From Rattus norvegicus (lineage: Eukaryota; Chordata; Mammalia; Rodentia; Muridae): a DNA stretch of 64,000 nucleotides. Under the pieces are notes generated by a model. That model worked only from the letters and a program-made list of their open reading frames with translations, ran no database searches and was not told the DNA's origin. Made by a program: the position numbers and the translations under genes. Of this stretch, positions 1-12,094 are shown piece by piece; position 1 is the stretch's first letter, and each line of letters starts with the position of its first letter. Where the stretch lies: NCBI RefSeq assembly GCF_036323735.1, contig NC_086038.1:22724501-22788500 (forward strand), in the 5' to 3' direction.

Positions 1-80
1 TGGCCTGTCCCAGCTGATTTGGAAAAAAAAAGAAAATAAAAAAAAAGAAAGAAAGAAAGAAAAGAGAAGAAAAGAACAAA
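1..80. repeat. A-rich / (GAAA)n tract at window edge
   Basis: After about 20 bases of ordinary sequence the DNA becomes A-rich with a GAAA run and then AAAAC-like units. This resembles the 3' tail of a retroposed element whose body lies left of the window, but the body is not visible, so the source is unknown. Confidence 0.6.
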
Positions 81-1361
81 ACAAAACAGAGCCTAAAACC
101 ACACGGGTCCATTTATCAGAATTGCTGAAGGTCTGGTACACGTGTGCTTATGTCTGCAATCGTCAAGACACTCCCGCTTTCTAGTGCAGTAGAGGATATT
201 GGTTTGTAGTGCTCATAACCTAAAATAAATAAATGAAATACTTATGTGAAAAATGTATAAATGGAATGTGTAATATACTGTAGTAAAATGGTAAGTACTG
301 ACTTTGGTCAGTCAAATATGCTGTGTATAAATAACATGTAATACACTTTGTGCCATAAAAGATAAATTTAAATATAATATTTGATTTCAACTTTGATAGC
401 ATTACATAGTAAAAATAAAAGTAATAAGACCGGTAAATCAAGATCAAGACAAGCTGATTGCAAGACATATTCTTTTGAGTTTCACTTTTCCTTTTTGCTG
501 TCTTAAAATTTTCATTCTGAGGATATTTTGTTTAAATTCATTTATATGATGAGGAAATCCAAAAAGTGTCTTTATGCCTTTTATCTTTACAAGTGGTAGG
601 AAAGGTCAGTTATAAGAAGCCAACTACATTTGAGTAATTTTCAAATTCTCAGAAAGTTTTTCCTCCTGTGTTACTTCATTTTTGATTCCAAAATTACAAG
701 GAACTGAAAACAAATACAGAAAAGAAAAGCAGAGATAAATGCCAATTTGATTGGTGCTAAATAAAAGTGTAAATGGTATAGTTCTTATTTGGTGTCATCT
801 CATGAACTAACATAGTACTTCTCTTTACTGTGTTCTACGTTGTAGATCTGAGATTAGGTCACCTGTGTGTCCCACTGAGCTGACCCCCAGTCACTCATGT
901 GTTCATTGTACACACTGTCCCCTCACTCACAATTATGGGATGCCATGGATATACTAGAGTAGCTACAGAGCACTCTGCCCAGAGCACAAAACATAAAGGA
1001 GGGATTTCTAATGGCGTGCAGTAGAACGATCCAATTTATCATATGTGATTAACATGTGTAGAGGCAAACAGTGCTTAAAGTATCTTGAATCTCTTAGAAA
1101 AGAAAAGAATGAAACAAATGAAACTGGAGCTTATAGATGCAAGAAAGACCTGGGTTCTCAGGCCAGTGTGCAAACCAATGTGGGTAACGAGTCTTTTATG
1201 TTAGATGGTTTAGGATGTCTGAGCAACTTCTAAAGGACATGCACAATACTGGTTTCTACTAATACATAATCTTATGCACATGACTGTTTTGTTGCCTTTA
1301 TGAATGTGTCTTATGACCGTGGATGTCAAAATATGGTGTCAGTTCTCCCTCCATTTTTTAA
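81..1361. other. AT-rich DNA, no gene seen
   Basis: No repeat family or coding signal is recognised here. Open frames are short (62-82 codons), AT-rich and without recognisable motifs. Confidence 0.5.
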
Positions 1362-1444
1362 ACTGTGGTTGAAGATGTTTGTGAGCACTGTGTGAGTGCT
1401 GGGAACTGAACCCCACATTTGCAAGAGCACCAAATACTCTTTTA
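1362..1444 (-). mobile_element. B2-type SINE, minus strand, left part of split copy
   Basis: The stretch matches the reverse complement of the B2/B4-type tRNA-derived region: GTGCTGGGAACTGAAC, then GCAAGAGCA and CTCTT. It stops abruptly at 1445 where an L1 begins. The continuation resumes at 3888, so the SINE was cut by the L1 insertion. It is diverged, so subfamily assignment is uncertain. Confidence 0.6.
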
Positions 1445-1445
1445 A

Positions 1446-2769
1446 TTTTTATTTATTTATTCTTTAATCTTTTTATAGTCCAGACTTTATCCCCCCCCCC
1501 AGTTTACCCTCCCACTGTTCTATATCCCACACCGCCTCCTCCCATACATCTCCAAGAGGATTTCCTCCTCCCCTTTATCCCATCAGACCTCCCCACTCCC
1601 TGCTGGTCCCCAAACTCTTGGGGGTTAGGTGCATAGTCTCTGACTGAGTCCAGACATGGCAGTCCTCTGTTGTATATGTATTGGGGCCTCATACCAGCTG
1701 GTGTATGCTGCCTGGTTGGTGGTTCGGGGTCTGAGAGATCCTGGGGGTCTAGGTTAGTTGAGACTGCTGGTCTTCCTATAGGGTCTTCCTCCTCCTCAGC
1801 TTCTTCCAGCTTTCCCCTAATTTAACCCAGGGCTCACCAGCTTCTGTCCATTGATTGGATATACATATCTGCATCTGATACTTTGAGCTGCTTGTTGGGC
1901 CTTTTGGAGGGCAATCAGCATAGGTTCCTGTTTCTAAGCTCACTATAGCATCAATAATAGGGCCGATCTTTGGGCCTCCCCCTGAGCTGGATCCCAATTT
2001 GGGCCTGTCACTGGACCTCCTTTTCCTCTTTTGTTCCTGCAGTTCTTTCAAACAGGAACAATTATGGGTCAGAGTTTTTGACTGTGGGAAAGCAATCACA
2101 TCCCTCCACTTGACATGTTTTCTTTCTACTGGAAGTAGACTCTACAAGTTCCCTCTCCCCAATGTAGGGCATTTAATCTAAGGTCCCTCCTTCTGAGTCC
2201 TGAGTGTTTCTCACTTCCCAGATCTCCGGTTCTTCTAGAGGGTCCTCCCACCTTCTACCTCCAGAGGTTGCCTGTTTGCATTCTTTCTGCTGGGTTTCAG
2301 TCCTCTTCCCTCTGCCCTATACCTGATCATGTTCCCCTCTAACCTCCCTGTCTCCTTTCCCACACAGGTCCCTTCCTCCCTACTATCCCCTCCTATGAAT
2401 TTTTTCTTCTCCCTCCCAAGTGGGACTGAAGCATCCTTGTTAGCCTTCTTGAGTTCTGTGGATTGTATCCTGGGTATTCTGTAATTTGGGGGCTAATATA
2501 CACGTATTCATGAACACATTCCATGCGTGTCCTTTTGGGTCTGCTTTACCACACTCAGGATGATATTTTCTAGGTCCATCCATTTGCCTGAAAAATTCAT
2601 GATGTTCTTGTTCTTAATAGCTGAGTAGTATTCCATTATGTAAATGAACCACATTTTCTCTATCCGTTCTTCTGTTGTATGACATCTGGGCTGGTTTCAG
2701 CTTCTGGCTACCATAAATAAGGCTGCTATGAACATAGTGGAACACATGGCCCTGTGGCATGATGGGGCA
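1446..2769 (-). mobile_element. LINE-1 (Lx-like) 3' part: 3'UTR and ORF2 C-terminus, minus strand
   Basis: A T-rich start at 1441-1480 is the reverse complement of the L1 poly(A) tail. A pyrimidine-rich L1 3'UTR follows to about 2480, and then the reverse complement of the end of ORF2, including the region encoding the TMEYYSA-like peptide near 2620-2640. The frame is broken by stops, so it is non-functional. At about 2769 the L1 match flips to the plus strand. Together with 2770-3887 this makes one L1 with an inverted 5' segment. Confidence 0.85.
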
Positions 2770-3887
2770 AGTCTCTCAAGAAAGAAATTGAAGGTCTCAG
2801 ATAATAGAAAGATCTTATATGCTCATGGATTGGCAGAATTAACATAGTAAAAATGGCTATCTTACAAAAGCAATCTACAGATTCAATGTAATCTCCGTCA
2901 AAATCCCAAAATAATTTTTCAAAGACATGGAAAAAGCAATTCTCAAATCTGGAAAAGTAAAAAGCCAAGAATAGTGAAAACAGTTCTTAACAATAAAAGA
3001 ACTGGGGGAATCACTATCCTTGACTTCAAGCAGTATTACAGAGCAATAGTGATAAAGAAAATTGCATGGTATTGGTTCAGAGATAGACATGTTGATCATT
3101 GGAGAACTGACAAGCCAAAAATAAAACCAGAGACTTATGAACACTTTGATCTTTGACAAAAAAAACACTAAAAATATACAATGGACAAAAGAGGTGCTGG
3201 TCTAATTGGCATTCTGTATGTAGAAAAATGAAAATACATCCATATTTTTCACTTTGCACAAAAGTGAAGTCAAAGAGGATCAAGGACCTCAACATAAAAC
3301 CAGATGCACTAAATCTAATAGAAAAGAAAATGGGAAAGAGCCTCAAACTTGTTGGCACAGGGGGAAATTTCCTAAACAGAACTTTAATGTTTCATGCTCC
3401 TAGATCAAGAGTTGATAAACAGAACCTCATGAAACTGGAAAACTTCTGTAAAGCAAGAGCATAGCCAACAGGACAAATCGACAACCTACAGATTGAGAAA
3501 AATTCTTCACTAACCCCACATTGATAGAGGGCTAATATCCAAAATATATAAAGAATCCAAGAAACTAACCACCTGAGAAACCAAAATAAACCCAATCAAA
3601 ATATGGGGTATAGAACTAAACAAAGAATTCCCAACAAAGAAATCTCAAATGGCTGAGAAACACTTAAAGAAATGTTCAACATCCTTAGTCAGCAGTGAAA
3701 TGTAAATCAAAACAACCCCGAGACTCCACCTTACACCAATCAGAATGGTTAAGATCAAAGACTCAGGTGACAACACATATTGGTGAGGATGGGGAGAAAG
3801 AGGACCATTCCCCCACTGCTTGTGGAATTGCAAACTGGTACAACCACTCTGGGAATCAATCTGGAGGATCCTCAGATAATTGGAAAT
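2770..3887 (+). pseudogene. LINE-1 ORF2 fragment, inverted 5' segment of the preceding L1
   Basis: Read on the plus strand this encodes a decayed L1 ORF2 segment downstream of the RT core, beginning near an SLKKEIE peptide and ending in the cysteine-rich tail region near a peptide equivalent to LVQPLWES. Short frames at 2974-3156 and 3153-3464 are pieces of it. In L1 coordinates it ends about 60 bases upstream of where the minus-strand part (1446-2769) begins. The two are therefore nearly contiguous halves of one element, as expected from twin priming. Flanks at 1426-1445 and 3888-3905 look like diverged copies of one another. Confidence 0.8.
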
Positions 3888-3919
3888 AGCATCAAGTGCT
3901 GTTAATGACTGGGAAGCTT
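3888..3919 (-). mobile_element. B2-type SINE, right part of split copy
   Basis: AGCATCAAGTGCTGTTAA repeats, with differences, the AGCACCAAATACTCTTTTAA at the left edge of the L1, and then continues into a weak match to the start of B2 in reverse complement. This supports an L1 inserted in a B2 with a target duplication of roughly 18-20 bases. Identity is modest. Confidence 0.45.
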
Positions 3920-3933
3920 TTTCAGTCATTATT

Positions 3934-4966
3934 CATTTTTATTGGTTATTTTATTTACATTTCAAATGTTATCCTCCTTCCAATTTCCCCTCCATAAGCC
4001 ACCTATCCCCTCCTCTCTCCCGCCTGTCTCTATGAGGGTGCTCTCCGACCCTCCCACGCTCTCCTGCCTCAGCGGTCAAGCGTTCCCCTATCCTGGGTCA
4101 TCAAGCCTCCCTAGGACTGAGGGTCTCCTCTCCCAGTGATACCAGATAAAGCAATTCTCTGCTACATAGCCAGCCGGAGCCATGGATACCCTCGTGTACT
4201 CTTGTACTTTTTGGTGGTGGTTTAGTCCCTGGGAGTTTCGGGGGTTCTGGTTGCTTCATATTGTTGTTCTTATGAAGCTACAAACCCCTTCAGCTCCTAC
4301 AGTCCTTGCCCTAAATTCCCCATTGTGGTTCCCATGCTCAGTCCAATGTTTGGCTGTGTACATCCTCACCTGTATTGGTCTGGCTCTGGCAGAGCCTTTC
4401 CTGGGATAGCTATACTGGTTTCCCATTAGTGTAAGCACTTCTTGGCATCAGCAATAGTGTCTGGGTTTGGTGTCCATCCACGATGGGATGGATCCTAGGT
4501 GATGCAGTGTCTGGATGGCTTTTCCTTCATTTTCTACCGCACTCTTTTTCTCTGCATTTCCTTTTAACAGGAGGAATTCTGGATTAATATTTTTGAGGTG
4601 GATAGGTGGCCCCATCCTTCAACTGAGGGCCATGCCCTATCTACTGGATATGGTCTCTACAAGTTCTATCTCCTCTTTGTTGGGTATTTTGGCTAAAGTC
4701 CCCCCTGTTGGGTCCTGCCAACCTCTTGGGTCCCTGGCATCTGGGATTTTTTTTTAGTGGCTACCCGCAGTTCCCCCTCCCTGACTGCTAACACACCTAC
4801 TTTCAAATTCCCAGTCATCTGTACATCTCCCCGATCTCCTCCCATATCTGAACTGTCCCCTCCTTACACCCCTTCTTTCTCTCCATCCCAGATCCCTCTC
4901 TCCCTCTACTTCCCAGAGATTATTCTCTTCCCCCTATTGAGTAGTATCCACACTCTGTACTACTCA
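3934..4966 (-). mobile_element. LINE-1 3'UTR, minus strand (second 5'-inverted L1)
   Basis: The stretch starts with a T-rich tail remnant and TTTACATTTCAAATGTTAT, the reverse complement of the usual rodent L1 3' end. The rest of the L1 3'UTR follows in reverse complement. At about 4967 the match switches to plus-strand L1. The element is flanked by TTTCAGTCATTATT at 3920-3933 and at 5178-5191, a perfect 14-bp target-site duplication. Confidence 0.88.
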
Positions 4967-5177
4967 GCTATTAAAAACAACAAATTCACAAAATTCACAG
5001 GCAAATGGATAGAAAATGAAAATATCATTCTGAGTGAGGTAACCCAGTCCCAAAAGAACACACATGGTATGTACTCACTGATAAGTGGATATTAGCCAAA
5101 AAAAAGCTTGGAATACCCAAGATACAACTCACAGACTATCTGAAACTCGAGAAGAAGATCATACCAAAGTGTGGATG
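4967..5177 (+). mobile_element. LINE-1 ORF2 end and start of 3'UTR, inverted 5' segment
   Basis: The plus-strand sequence encodes the end of ORF2 (YYSAIKNN, then SEVTQSQK and the terminal SGY-stop) and the beginning of the 3'UTR, ending at a GTGTGGATG motif. The minus-strand part begins, in L1 orientation, with the same GTGTGGAT region, so the two halves meet at the same L1 position. This is a textbook twin-priming product. Confidence 0.85.
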
Positions 5178-5366
5178 TTTCAGTCATTATTTTTAATAAT
5201 GAGAAGGAAGATTCTGGAAGAGCAGCAATGCCTTTAAAATGAAAAGAATCACAGACTTAAGTATTTTAGAAATAAGACAACAGAAAGGCAGAAAAGGCAA
5301 ATTTATTTGTTTTATGACCAATAGTGCATTTGTCACAACAGTATATTTAGCTTGTTGGTCAAAAAA

Positions 5367-5368
<2 letters not shown>

Positions 5369-5409
<41 letters not shown>
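5369..5409. repeat. (TA)n microsatellite
   Basis: An almost uninterrupted TA dinucleotide run of about 40 bases. Open frames crossing it are artefacts of the repeat. Confidence 0.95.
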
Positions 5410-5411
<2 letters not shown>

Positions 5412-8400
5412 AACATTAACTTCCAATAGTTTGTGATTTGTTACTGAAAGTGGGAATCATGTTTTATTATTTCAAACTATGTCTACAAGCGAGACCATAT
5501 TTCTAAGTCTATTGATAAAGGAAAATGCCCTTAATCCTATTTAATATTAAGCATGGGAATGTATTTTGCATGTAAAATGCTAAAAGATTAGGGTTGCATT
5601 ACCAAGGGGGATACTAAATGTTTCAAACTAATGGAAACAAATAGGTGACATTATACAGCCCAGATCAATAATAGAGTACTAAGACTCAATAAATAGATCC
5701 AGATACAAACATAAATGAATATGAGTGAGAGATTAATAAAAAATGGATTATGACAACAGATACCCTAAACACAATATGAAGTCAATGCATTCTTATCCTT
5801 AAAAACAAAACCAGTAAACTTCTACACACATTAGAGTTATAATCAATAAAGTAACAAAAAATTCTTAGGCTAATATTTAGGAGCTTGATAATTGATATTC
5901 GGTGACTTCTGTAGGAACTAGTTTAAAACATGATATGATTTGATATCTGAGAAACCAGAATTCATAAGTAGATTAATTTGCTTATATAATTAATGTATAC
6001 TTTTGTTGGAAACTTCTCTCTAGACACACAAACAGGGTGGAAGATAAGACAAAAAATATTGAAAATGTAACAAAGGGACCCAAGTATGTCAACAAAATAA
6101 TATATTATTTTATAAACCTCCTTATAGGTGTAGTAGACTTACACTAATTTATAACAACTTATAAAAAGAAAATTTTACTTAACAAATAAGAGTAACACTA
6201 AAAGTATTGTTGACTGAAAACTGGCATAAGCAACAAGATTTTACTCAGAAATCTATTTTGGTGGGGTGATGCAAAATCACCAAAGCTCCAACATCTCTTT
6301 TCAGATTCCATGACTATGCTTATTTAGGGATACAAAAAAAAATACCCTACTAATCATGTTGTTAAGAGAAACCAAGAGTAGAGTGACAGTTAAGATACAC
6401 TCCATTTCTTCTGATCTGCCCAGTGATATCTAAATGCCTAGATTCATTATTTAAACCCACGCCGAGAATAGTCCATTTCCTGAAATCCTTGAGGAAATGC
6501 ATTTGAGGTGGGATGGACCCATGTGGGCGTCTGTGGATAGCTTTGCCACCTCCGTAACCTACTTCATTGCCCTTTCTGTGCATCTCTCCTATGCAATCAT
6601 TCCCAACCATTTCATAACTGGAAACAGTAAAGAGATTTTTAGATGGAGAAAATGGTGTGGTTGATGGTGTCAGAGAGGTTAATTGTTCGTTTTCTTTCCC
6701 TTTGTGTTCTTTTATTTCCTATGTAAAAAGAGAAAGGCTGTTTAAGCCATTGACACAATTGAGAATTGATATTACCTGTTGTCACTGTTTTACAGTGATC
6801 TCTACCTTTCTCCTATTTAGCATATTTGTTTACCACACTCACTTAGGGCTTATCTCTGTATCTCCAGAGATCAGTAAAACCAACATTTATTTCCTTTTTA
6901 ATATAATATGAAATTAAGTAGTTTAACAATTTTAGAGCTGCATATTTGACAGTTAAGATATATTCATTCTGAAAACACTGGTTTTGTTTGAATCTGTTTT
7001 CATGCTGAAATGAGAAAATAATTGAGCTGTTTCACTTCTAAAAGGAAAGAATACCTGGGCTCTGAGGCCTGGCTGAGAGGACATGATCTTGGGGAGAAAG
7101 CTCTAAAGATTACCTTGAGTTCCCCCACCAGCCATGCATAAGCTCTTACTCTCCCTTTGTGAGACAAATAATTTTCTCACTCTTTATCTGTCTGTAAGAT
7201 TATATGCTTATGTGTTTAAGATTATAAAATGATCTTGTGTATAAATATATCTATAAAGTCATATATATATATATATATATATCATAGGTGTGTCAACAAG
7301 TGTTCACAAACATGACTATATTTAAGAATCAGATAAAGAAATGAAATGTTATTAGTGTTCAGGAGCTCCTATTATACTCTGTTTGACACAGCTCACTATT
7401 CTGTACATCAAGTGTAACTTCCTGTTACTCCACCTCTAGGGAATGCATTGGCTTCTGCCATCTTTGAACAACTGCTGTGCACAGGTGGCACATAGACCTC
7501 ACCCCCACATAAATAAAAGTAAACATTATAAAAGAACTATACATGCTTTTACTCCTACTATTTCCATGTGAGACTGAACTCATTTTAGTTTGTTTTATTG
7601 TATTTACTGTTTGTTTTGGTACATGGTTTTAGATGGTTCATGATATTATTCAAAATCAATGGAATAAATGTGTGGTTCTCAATATACTTACTGTCTTCTT
7701 TATGTTCATTGATCTCTTTCTGTCATCTATGGCTTTTACGTCATACTTTATATTTCTCAAAACTCCCTGTTAAGTTTTTTGTGCCCTTTGCCTGCAGATC
7801 TCCTAACATAACATATTCCCAGAGAGAAAATATACTTTCTTTTTCTGGTGTTTGTTTCTGCCAACTGGGTCATAGAGTGCAATGGTGGAGGCTCCCATAA
7901 ATGTCAGACTGTAGATTGAGCATCGTCTTTTCTAGTCCCTAAAGGCCCAGAAATGGTGCTCACTGAAGTTGTGCTGAGGCGAGTTCAAACACAGTTCACA
8001 CTGTTCCACAACTAGACACTCTTTACAACACTCAAGTTCTGCTCCCAGGTGTCTGCTATCTTCCCAGAATGAACATCTTTTCTAAATCTCTGTCCAGCTT
8101 ATTTTAGCAATATCCAGGCACATTCTTACTCTATTGGAACAGAGGGAAAAAAAGGGAGGTTATTAGGGCCAAATTTTTCAGACTCATTGTGAAATTGAGA
8201 CTAGCCAAGAGATGTTCAGAGGCCTCTGATGTCTCAGTCCCCCCCACCTCTTTCTTTCCTCCCTTCCTTCTTCTCTCCCTCTCTGCCTCCTCTCTCTCCC
8301 TGTCTCTTGCTCTTCCTCTCTAGCTCCAGCATTCTTTCCTTTTTCCCTCCTGTCTAACCTATGTATTTAATGTTATGAGGTTTTCTTCAAGAATGATATT

Positions 8401-10120
8401 TTATGATGTTAGTAACTGTGCTCTTGGGAAAATTCATCAAAGGTAGATATATTGGAGAATAAAAGCTCTGTCTTACCAATGTGGAGAAGTTTGCTTAAGC
8501 TATGCCACTACTGAGATGCAGACAGAGAAATGCCATATTTACAGATTATCAAAGGGCTCTATAAGTACTCTTTCACTTCTCCAGGTCTACATATGTGTAT
8601 TTTAACCACTGTTTTTCAGAAGTGAGAATGGTCTTGATTTTGCAAAAACTCTCTGAGGAGATTCATTCTTCCTTTTTTTCATCTCCAAATATTTCTAATC
8701 ACATTTATATATCCATGTAAATTATACGTTCTTGTAGTAATATCTTAGTGCCTGTGTGACTCTTTAATTTTATTTGTCCATTTCATAATTCAGTTTAGAA
8801 TGAATGCTCAATTAAACACAAAAATCTATTTTGAATAAGTATATAGAAGTTGATAAAAAACCAACATAGTCTACTCCTCGTGAGAAATACCTCATGATAC
8901 CATTTAGTCCTGTCTCTGAACCTGAGAACATATTACTTATGCTTTTCAAAGACATAGTATATAATATGTCACTCAAAGTGGAGTTCATGGTCTACACAAG
9001 AGTACTGAGTAGAAATGCACTAAAAGGAGTGAGTTGTCAAGGCTTATGTTAATGTTAGGTAGGCAAGAATCCTGGTATATCTAAATTATCTCATAAATGA
9101 AAGGAATCGGCCTTTCCTTTTGTTGTTCCCCCTGCCTTAATCATACTCAGAACACGTCCTCATCCAACATGGAATATGTATTCGAAGACTTACGACTTTT
9201 CAAACATCTGAAATGAAAAGAGCACAGTCAGAAGTGCAATGCCTAACATCCTAATTAAGGTCTAAAGAGAACCAAGAGAGATCAAAGTGGGGTCCATTAA
9301 GGTGCTTCCCTGATGGATAACTGTCCATTGTTCTTCTAAGAACGTAGCTCATTCTGTTATTACCATTGCCAAGTTTCTCTTACTCTTAGTTGAACTGATT
9401 TCTTGGTGAATGAAGAATGTGGCTGTACTATTGTGCAACCAACACTGGAATTATGGCAAATAAAGCCAAAAGGTTAGAAGGGGTGAGGGGGAGGTTGTGA
9501 TAAATAGTTTTGAGATTTACCTCTAAAAATTTAATGTCACAATCCTATTGGATATTTCCTTACTAACATAAATTCAATGAAGTAATCTGTTGCAATGTTG
9601 ACTTAAATTTTTGTATTATAGCAATTTTCTATAATAAAATTTTATTGAGTAAAACGTGACAGCAAATAGCATCATAACCATTTTCCTTGGGATTGCAGCT
9701 TCACTGATTGAAGTTAACTTGACTGTTGTTTACAGTGAGAGTTATTTTACCCTAAATAATATAATTATCATTTTTCATTAAGACCATTTGTTAAGTATCC
9801 ACTTGCTTATTGTTTTATACTACAATGTTAAGAGATTAAGGAGGAAGAATTACCTATGATATAAAAACTTATATTCCAGGACGCAACATGTAATTATATG
9901 TGCATATGTGTGTGAAATTAAATCTTTGTGCTTTATACAATTATACTTTGTCTTGTTTTAGATTCATGCAATAGATCTATTTTTTGAAGAAAGCCAGGGA
10001 AACATGAGAAAACATAGCTCAGCTAATATGTTAAGGTAGCATAAGAGGTTGTATTGACATAGTTCTAATATGGAAATTGATCCATTACTGTTACAGTATA
10101 GTTAAGAAAATGCCACATTT
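5410..10120. other. Long AT-rich stretch, no recognised gene
   Basis: About 4.7 kb without a repeat family I can name. It holds a short (AT)n run at 7260-7281 and a CT-rich pyrimidine tract at about 8228-8345. A minus-strand frame of 82 codons at 6362-6610 is not low-complexity but has no recognised domain. No splice or promoter pattern is convincing. Confidence 0.5.
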
Positions 10121-10124
10121 TTAT

Positions 10125-10350
10125 TGTATATGTGTGTATGTATACATATATATGATATATGCATATATTATCTAATATATGTATATATACATATGTGTAT
10201 AATGTCTATATTATGTACATATTACATATATTATACACTTTTTGCATATGACTATATATCCTTACATATATGCATATATACATGTGTATACATGTGTATA
10301 TATGCATATGTGTATACATGTGTATATAATATATATATAATATAGCATGT
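10125..10350. repeat. Degenerate (TATATG/TACATA)n microsatellite
   Basis: The region alternates TATA, CATA and TGTA units with many imperfections. The 73-codon plus-strand frame here is repetitive (Tyr, Ile, Cys) and not a gene. Confidence 0.9.
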
Positions 10351-10794
10351 GTATATATTATGTCTAAGTTGCTATCTTCTGTTCTAGGAAATAAAACAAA
10401 GCAAAGCTCTTGTGTTACAAATCATATAGATATTGGAGCTAATTTGACACATTTCTAAAGTTAATAAGTATGAATAAATTATATAATGTGCAGCAGGATG
10501 CGACTATAACATTTAGGTTTTTTGGTATAGGGCATTGGATCTAGGATAATGTACATAGGGAGTGTATTTCTAACAATGAGCTACATTTCTAGGTGTTTCT
10601 TTTATGCAGTTTTAATTTTGCAATATGATATTACTAGGATGTCCAGCATACCACAAGACCCAACTTAGTGATACCATCTTAAAGGTTACACTATACTGAT
10701 TCCCTGCAAGAACAACAAGAGAATCACATGTACATTATAGGAAATTTGGATGAGAAACAGAAAAAAAGAGAAGGGAAGAAATTATGAATGATTA

Positions 10795-11125
10795 ATAAGG
10801 TCTACTGAAATGGTTTAGTGGGTAGAAGTGCTTATCTCCAAGCCTGTTGACCTGAGTTTTTCCCCTAGGACCCACTTGTGGGAGGAGAGAATCATTTCTT
10901 GCACATTGTCCTTGACCTTTGCATGTATACCATGGCATACTTTCATGTATACAAACACACATAACACACACACACACACCCTATATATGTTCAATGTTCA
11001 TGTATGAACACACATACTGCATATGTGCTATGGAATATGTTCATGGACATACACCAACACCACCACTACCATGACCCACATACACATACACCCACAGTGA
11101 ATGAATGTTAAAAAAATGGTTAGAA
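10795..11125 (+). mobile_element. B3-like SINE with CA-rich tail
   Basis: The left part resembles the tRNA-derived head of B3/B2 (TTTAGTGGGTAGAAGTGCTT, then CAAGCCTGTTGACCTGAGTT). A TGGGAGGAGAGAATCA block and a tail of CA, TACACA and ACACATAC units follow. It is old and diverged, and no clear target duplication was found. Confidence 0.65.
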
Positions 11126-11899
11126 TAATATGTTATAGAGACACCTGTGAGAGAAGTCAGAGTGGCACCAGTGTAGACTGGGAAGACACCTAAAGAAGTA
11201 TAAAGATTCAGATGGGTCACATTGCAGAAAAAGAGATGTCTCTGAGAAAGAGATAATATATTTGATTTCTGTTTAAGATGACTATATAAATATAATCATA
11301 TAGACTTTATTATAAAAGTTGTATGGCTGTAGAAAATCACTGCAGAATTGACTGATAATGGAAAAGGAATAGATATAAAATCTGATACCTGAGTCAGCCT
11401 GAGTTTTTCTTGTATTTGGACATTGTTTAAACTCAAGGGGCCCACAAAAATTTCAAAAGTGCACATGGAGGCCTTTTTCCTGTAAATAACTTCTGACCCC
11501 ATGTCTGCAGGCTGGCCTGTACATGCTAAGTAGTTATATACACAAGGAATGCAAAAGGAGCAGAGGGGCCTTGCTAAGAAGAGACTCACTTTTAGACAAA
11601 GGGAGGGTGAGACAGGACAATGCGGGGTGAAAAGGAGTAAAGTTATATACATACATGAAAAGATAAAAAACAAGGTAAATAAATGAATAAAAACAAATAC
11701 AAAAATGCCTGCAAAGTATAAGACAGAGTTTCTAACCATGGGAGGCCAAGAATTGCAAGTAGGACCGCCTGGATGTCCTGCAGGGATGAGTTGCCCAACA
11801 ACCCCTGAGCCCCATTGTCTATCTTTCAGCTTGCTCTTCAGTCTGGAGGAGCCTTGCAGGACATGAGCATCCTGCATCCCCATGAAAACCTCTGCAGGC
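11126..11899. other. No recognised gene; possible 5' flank of old L1
   Basis: A minus-strand frame of 202 codons (11296-11904) starts at TTG and contains long hydrophobic stretches but no recognised domain. I regard it as chance. Sequence from about 11750 may already be the decayed 5' region of the old L1 that follows. Confidence 0.4.
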
Positions 11900-12094
11900 C
11901 TCAAAACTAACCAGTTCCACCAATACCATCCTAGTCAGAATCACCCACCATCCCAGTTGGGTAAAACTGTAACACAGCCTACAGAGTGGGGTCTGCACAG
12001 CCAGCAGAATCTGGTATCCTGAGCTCCATTGTCTGGCCCATGGTTTCTCCTCCCTTCCCAGGAAGTCCTGCTGCTATCAGAACCATCCAGCCAA

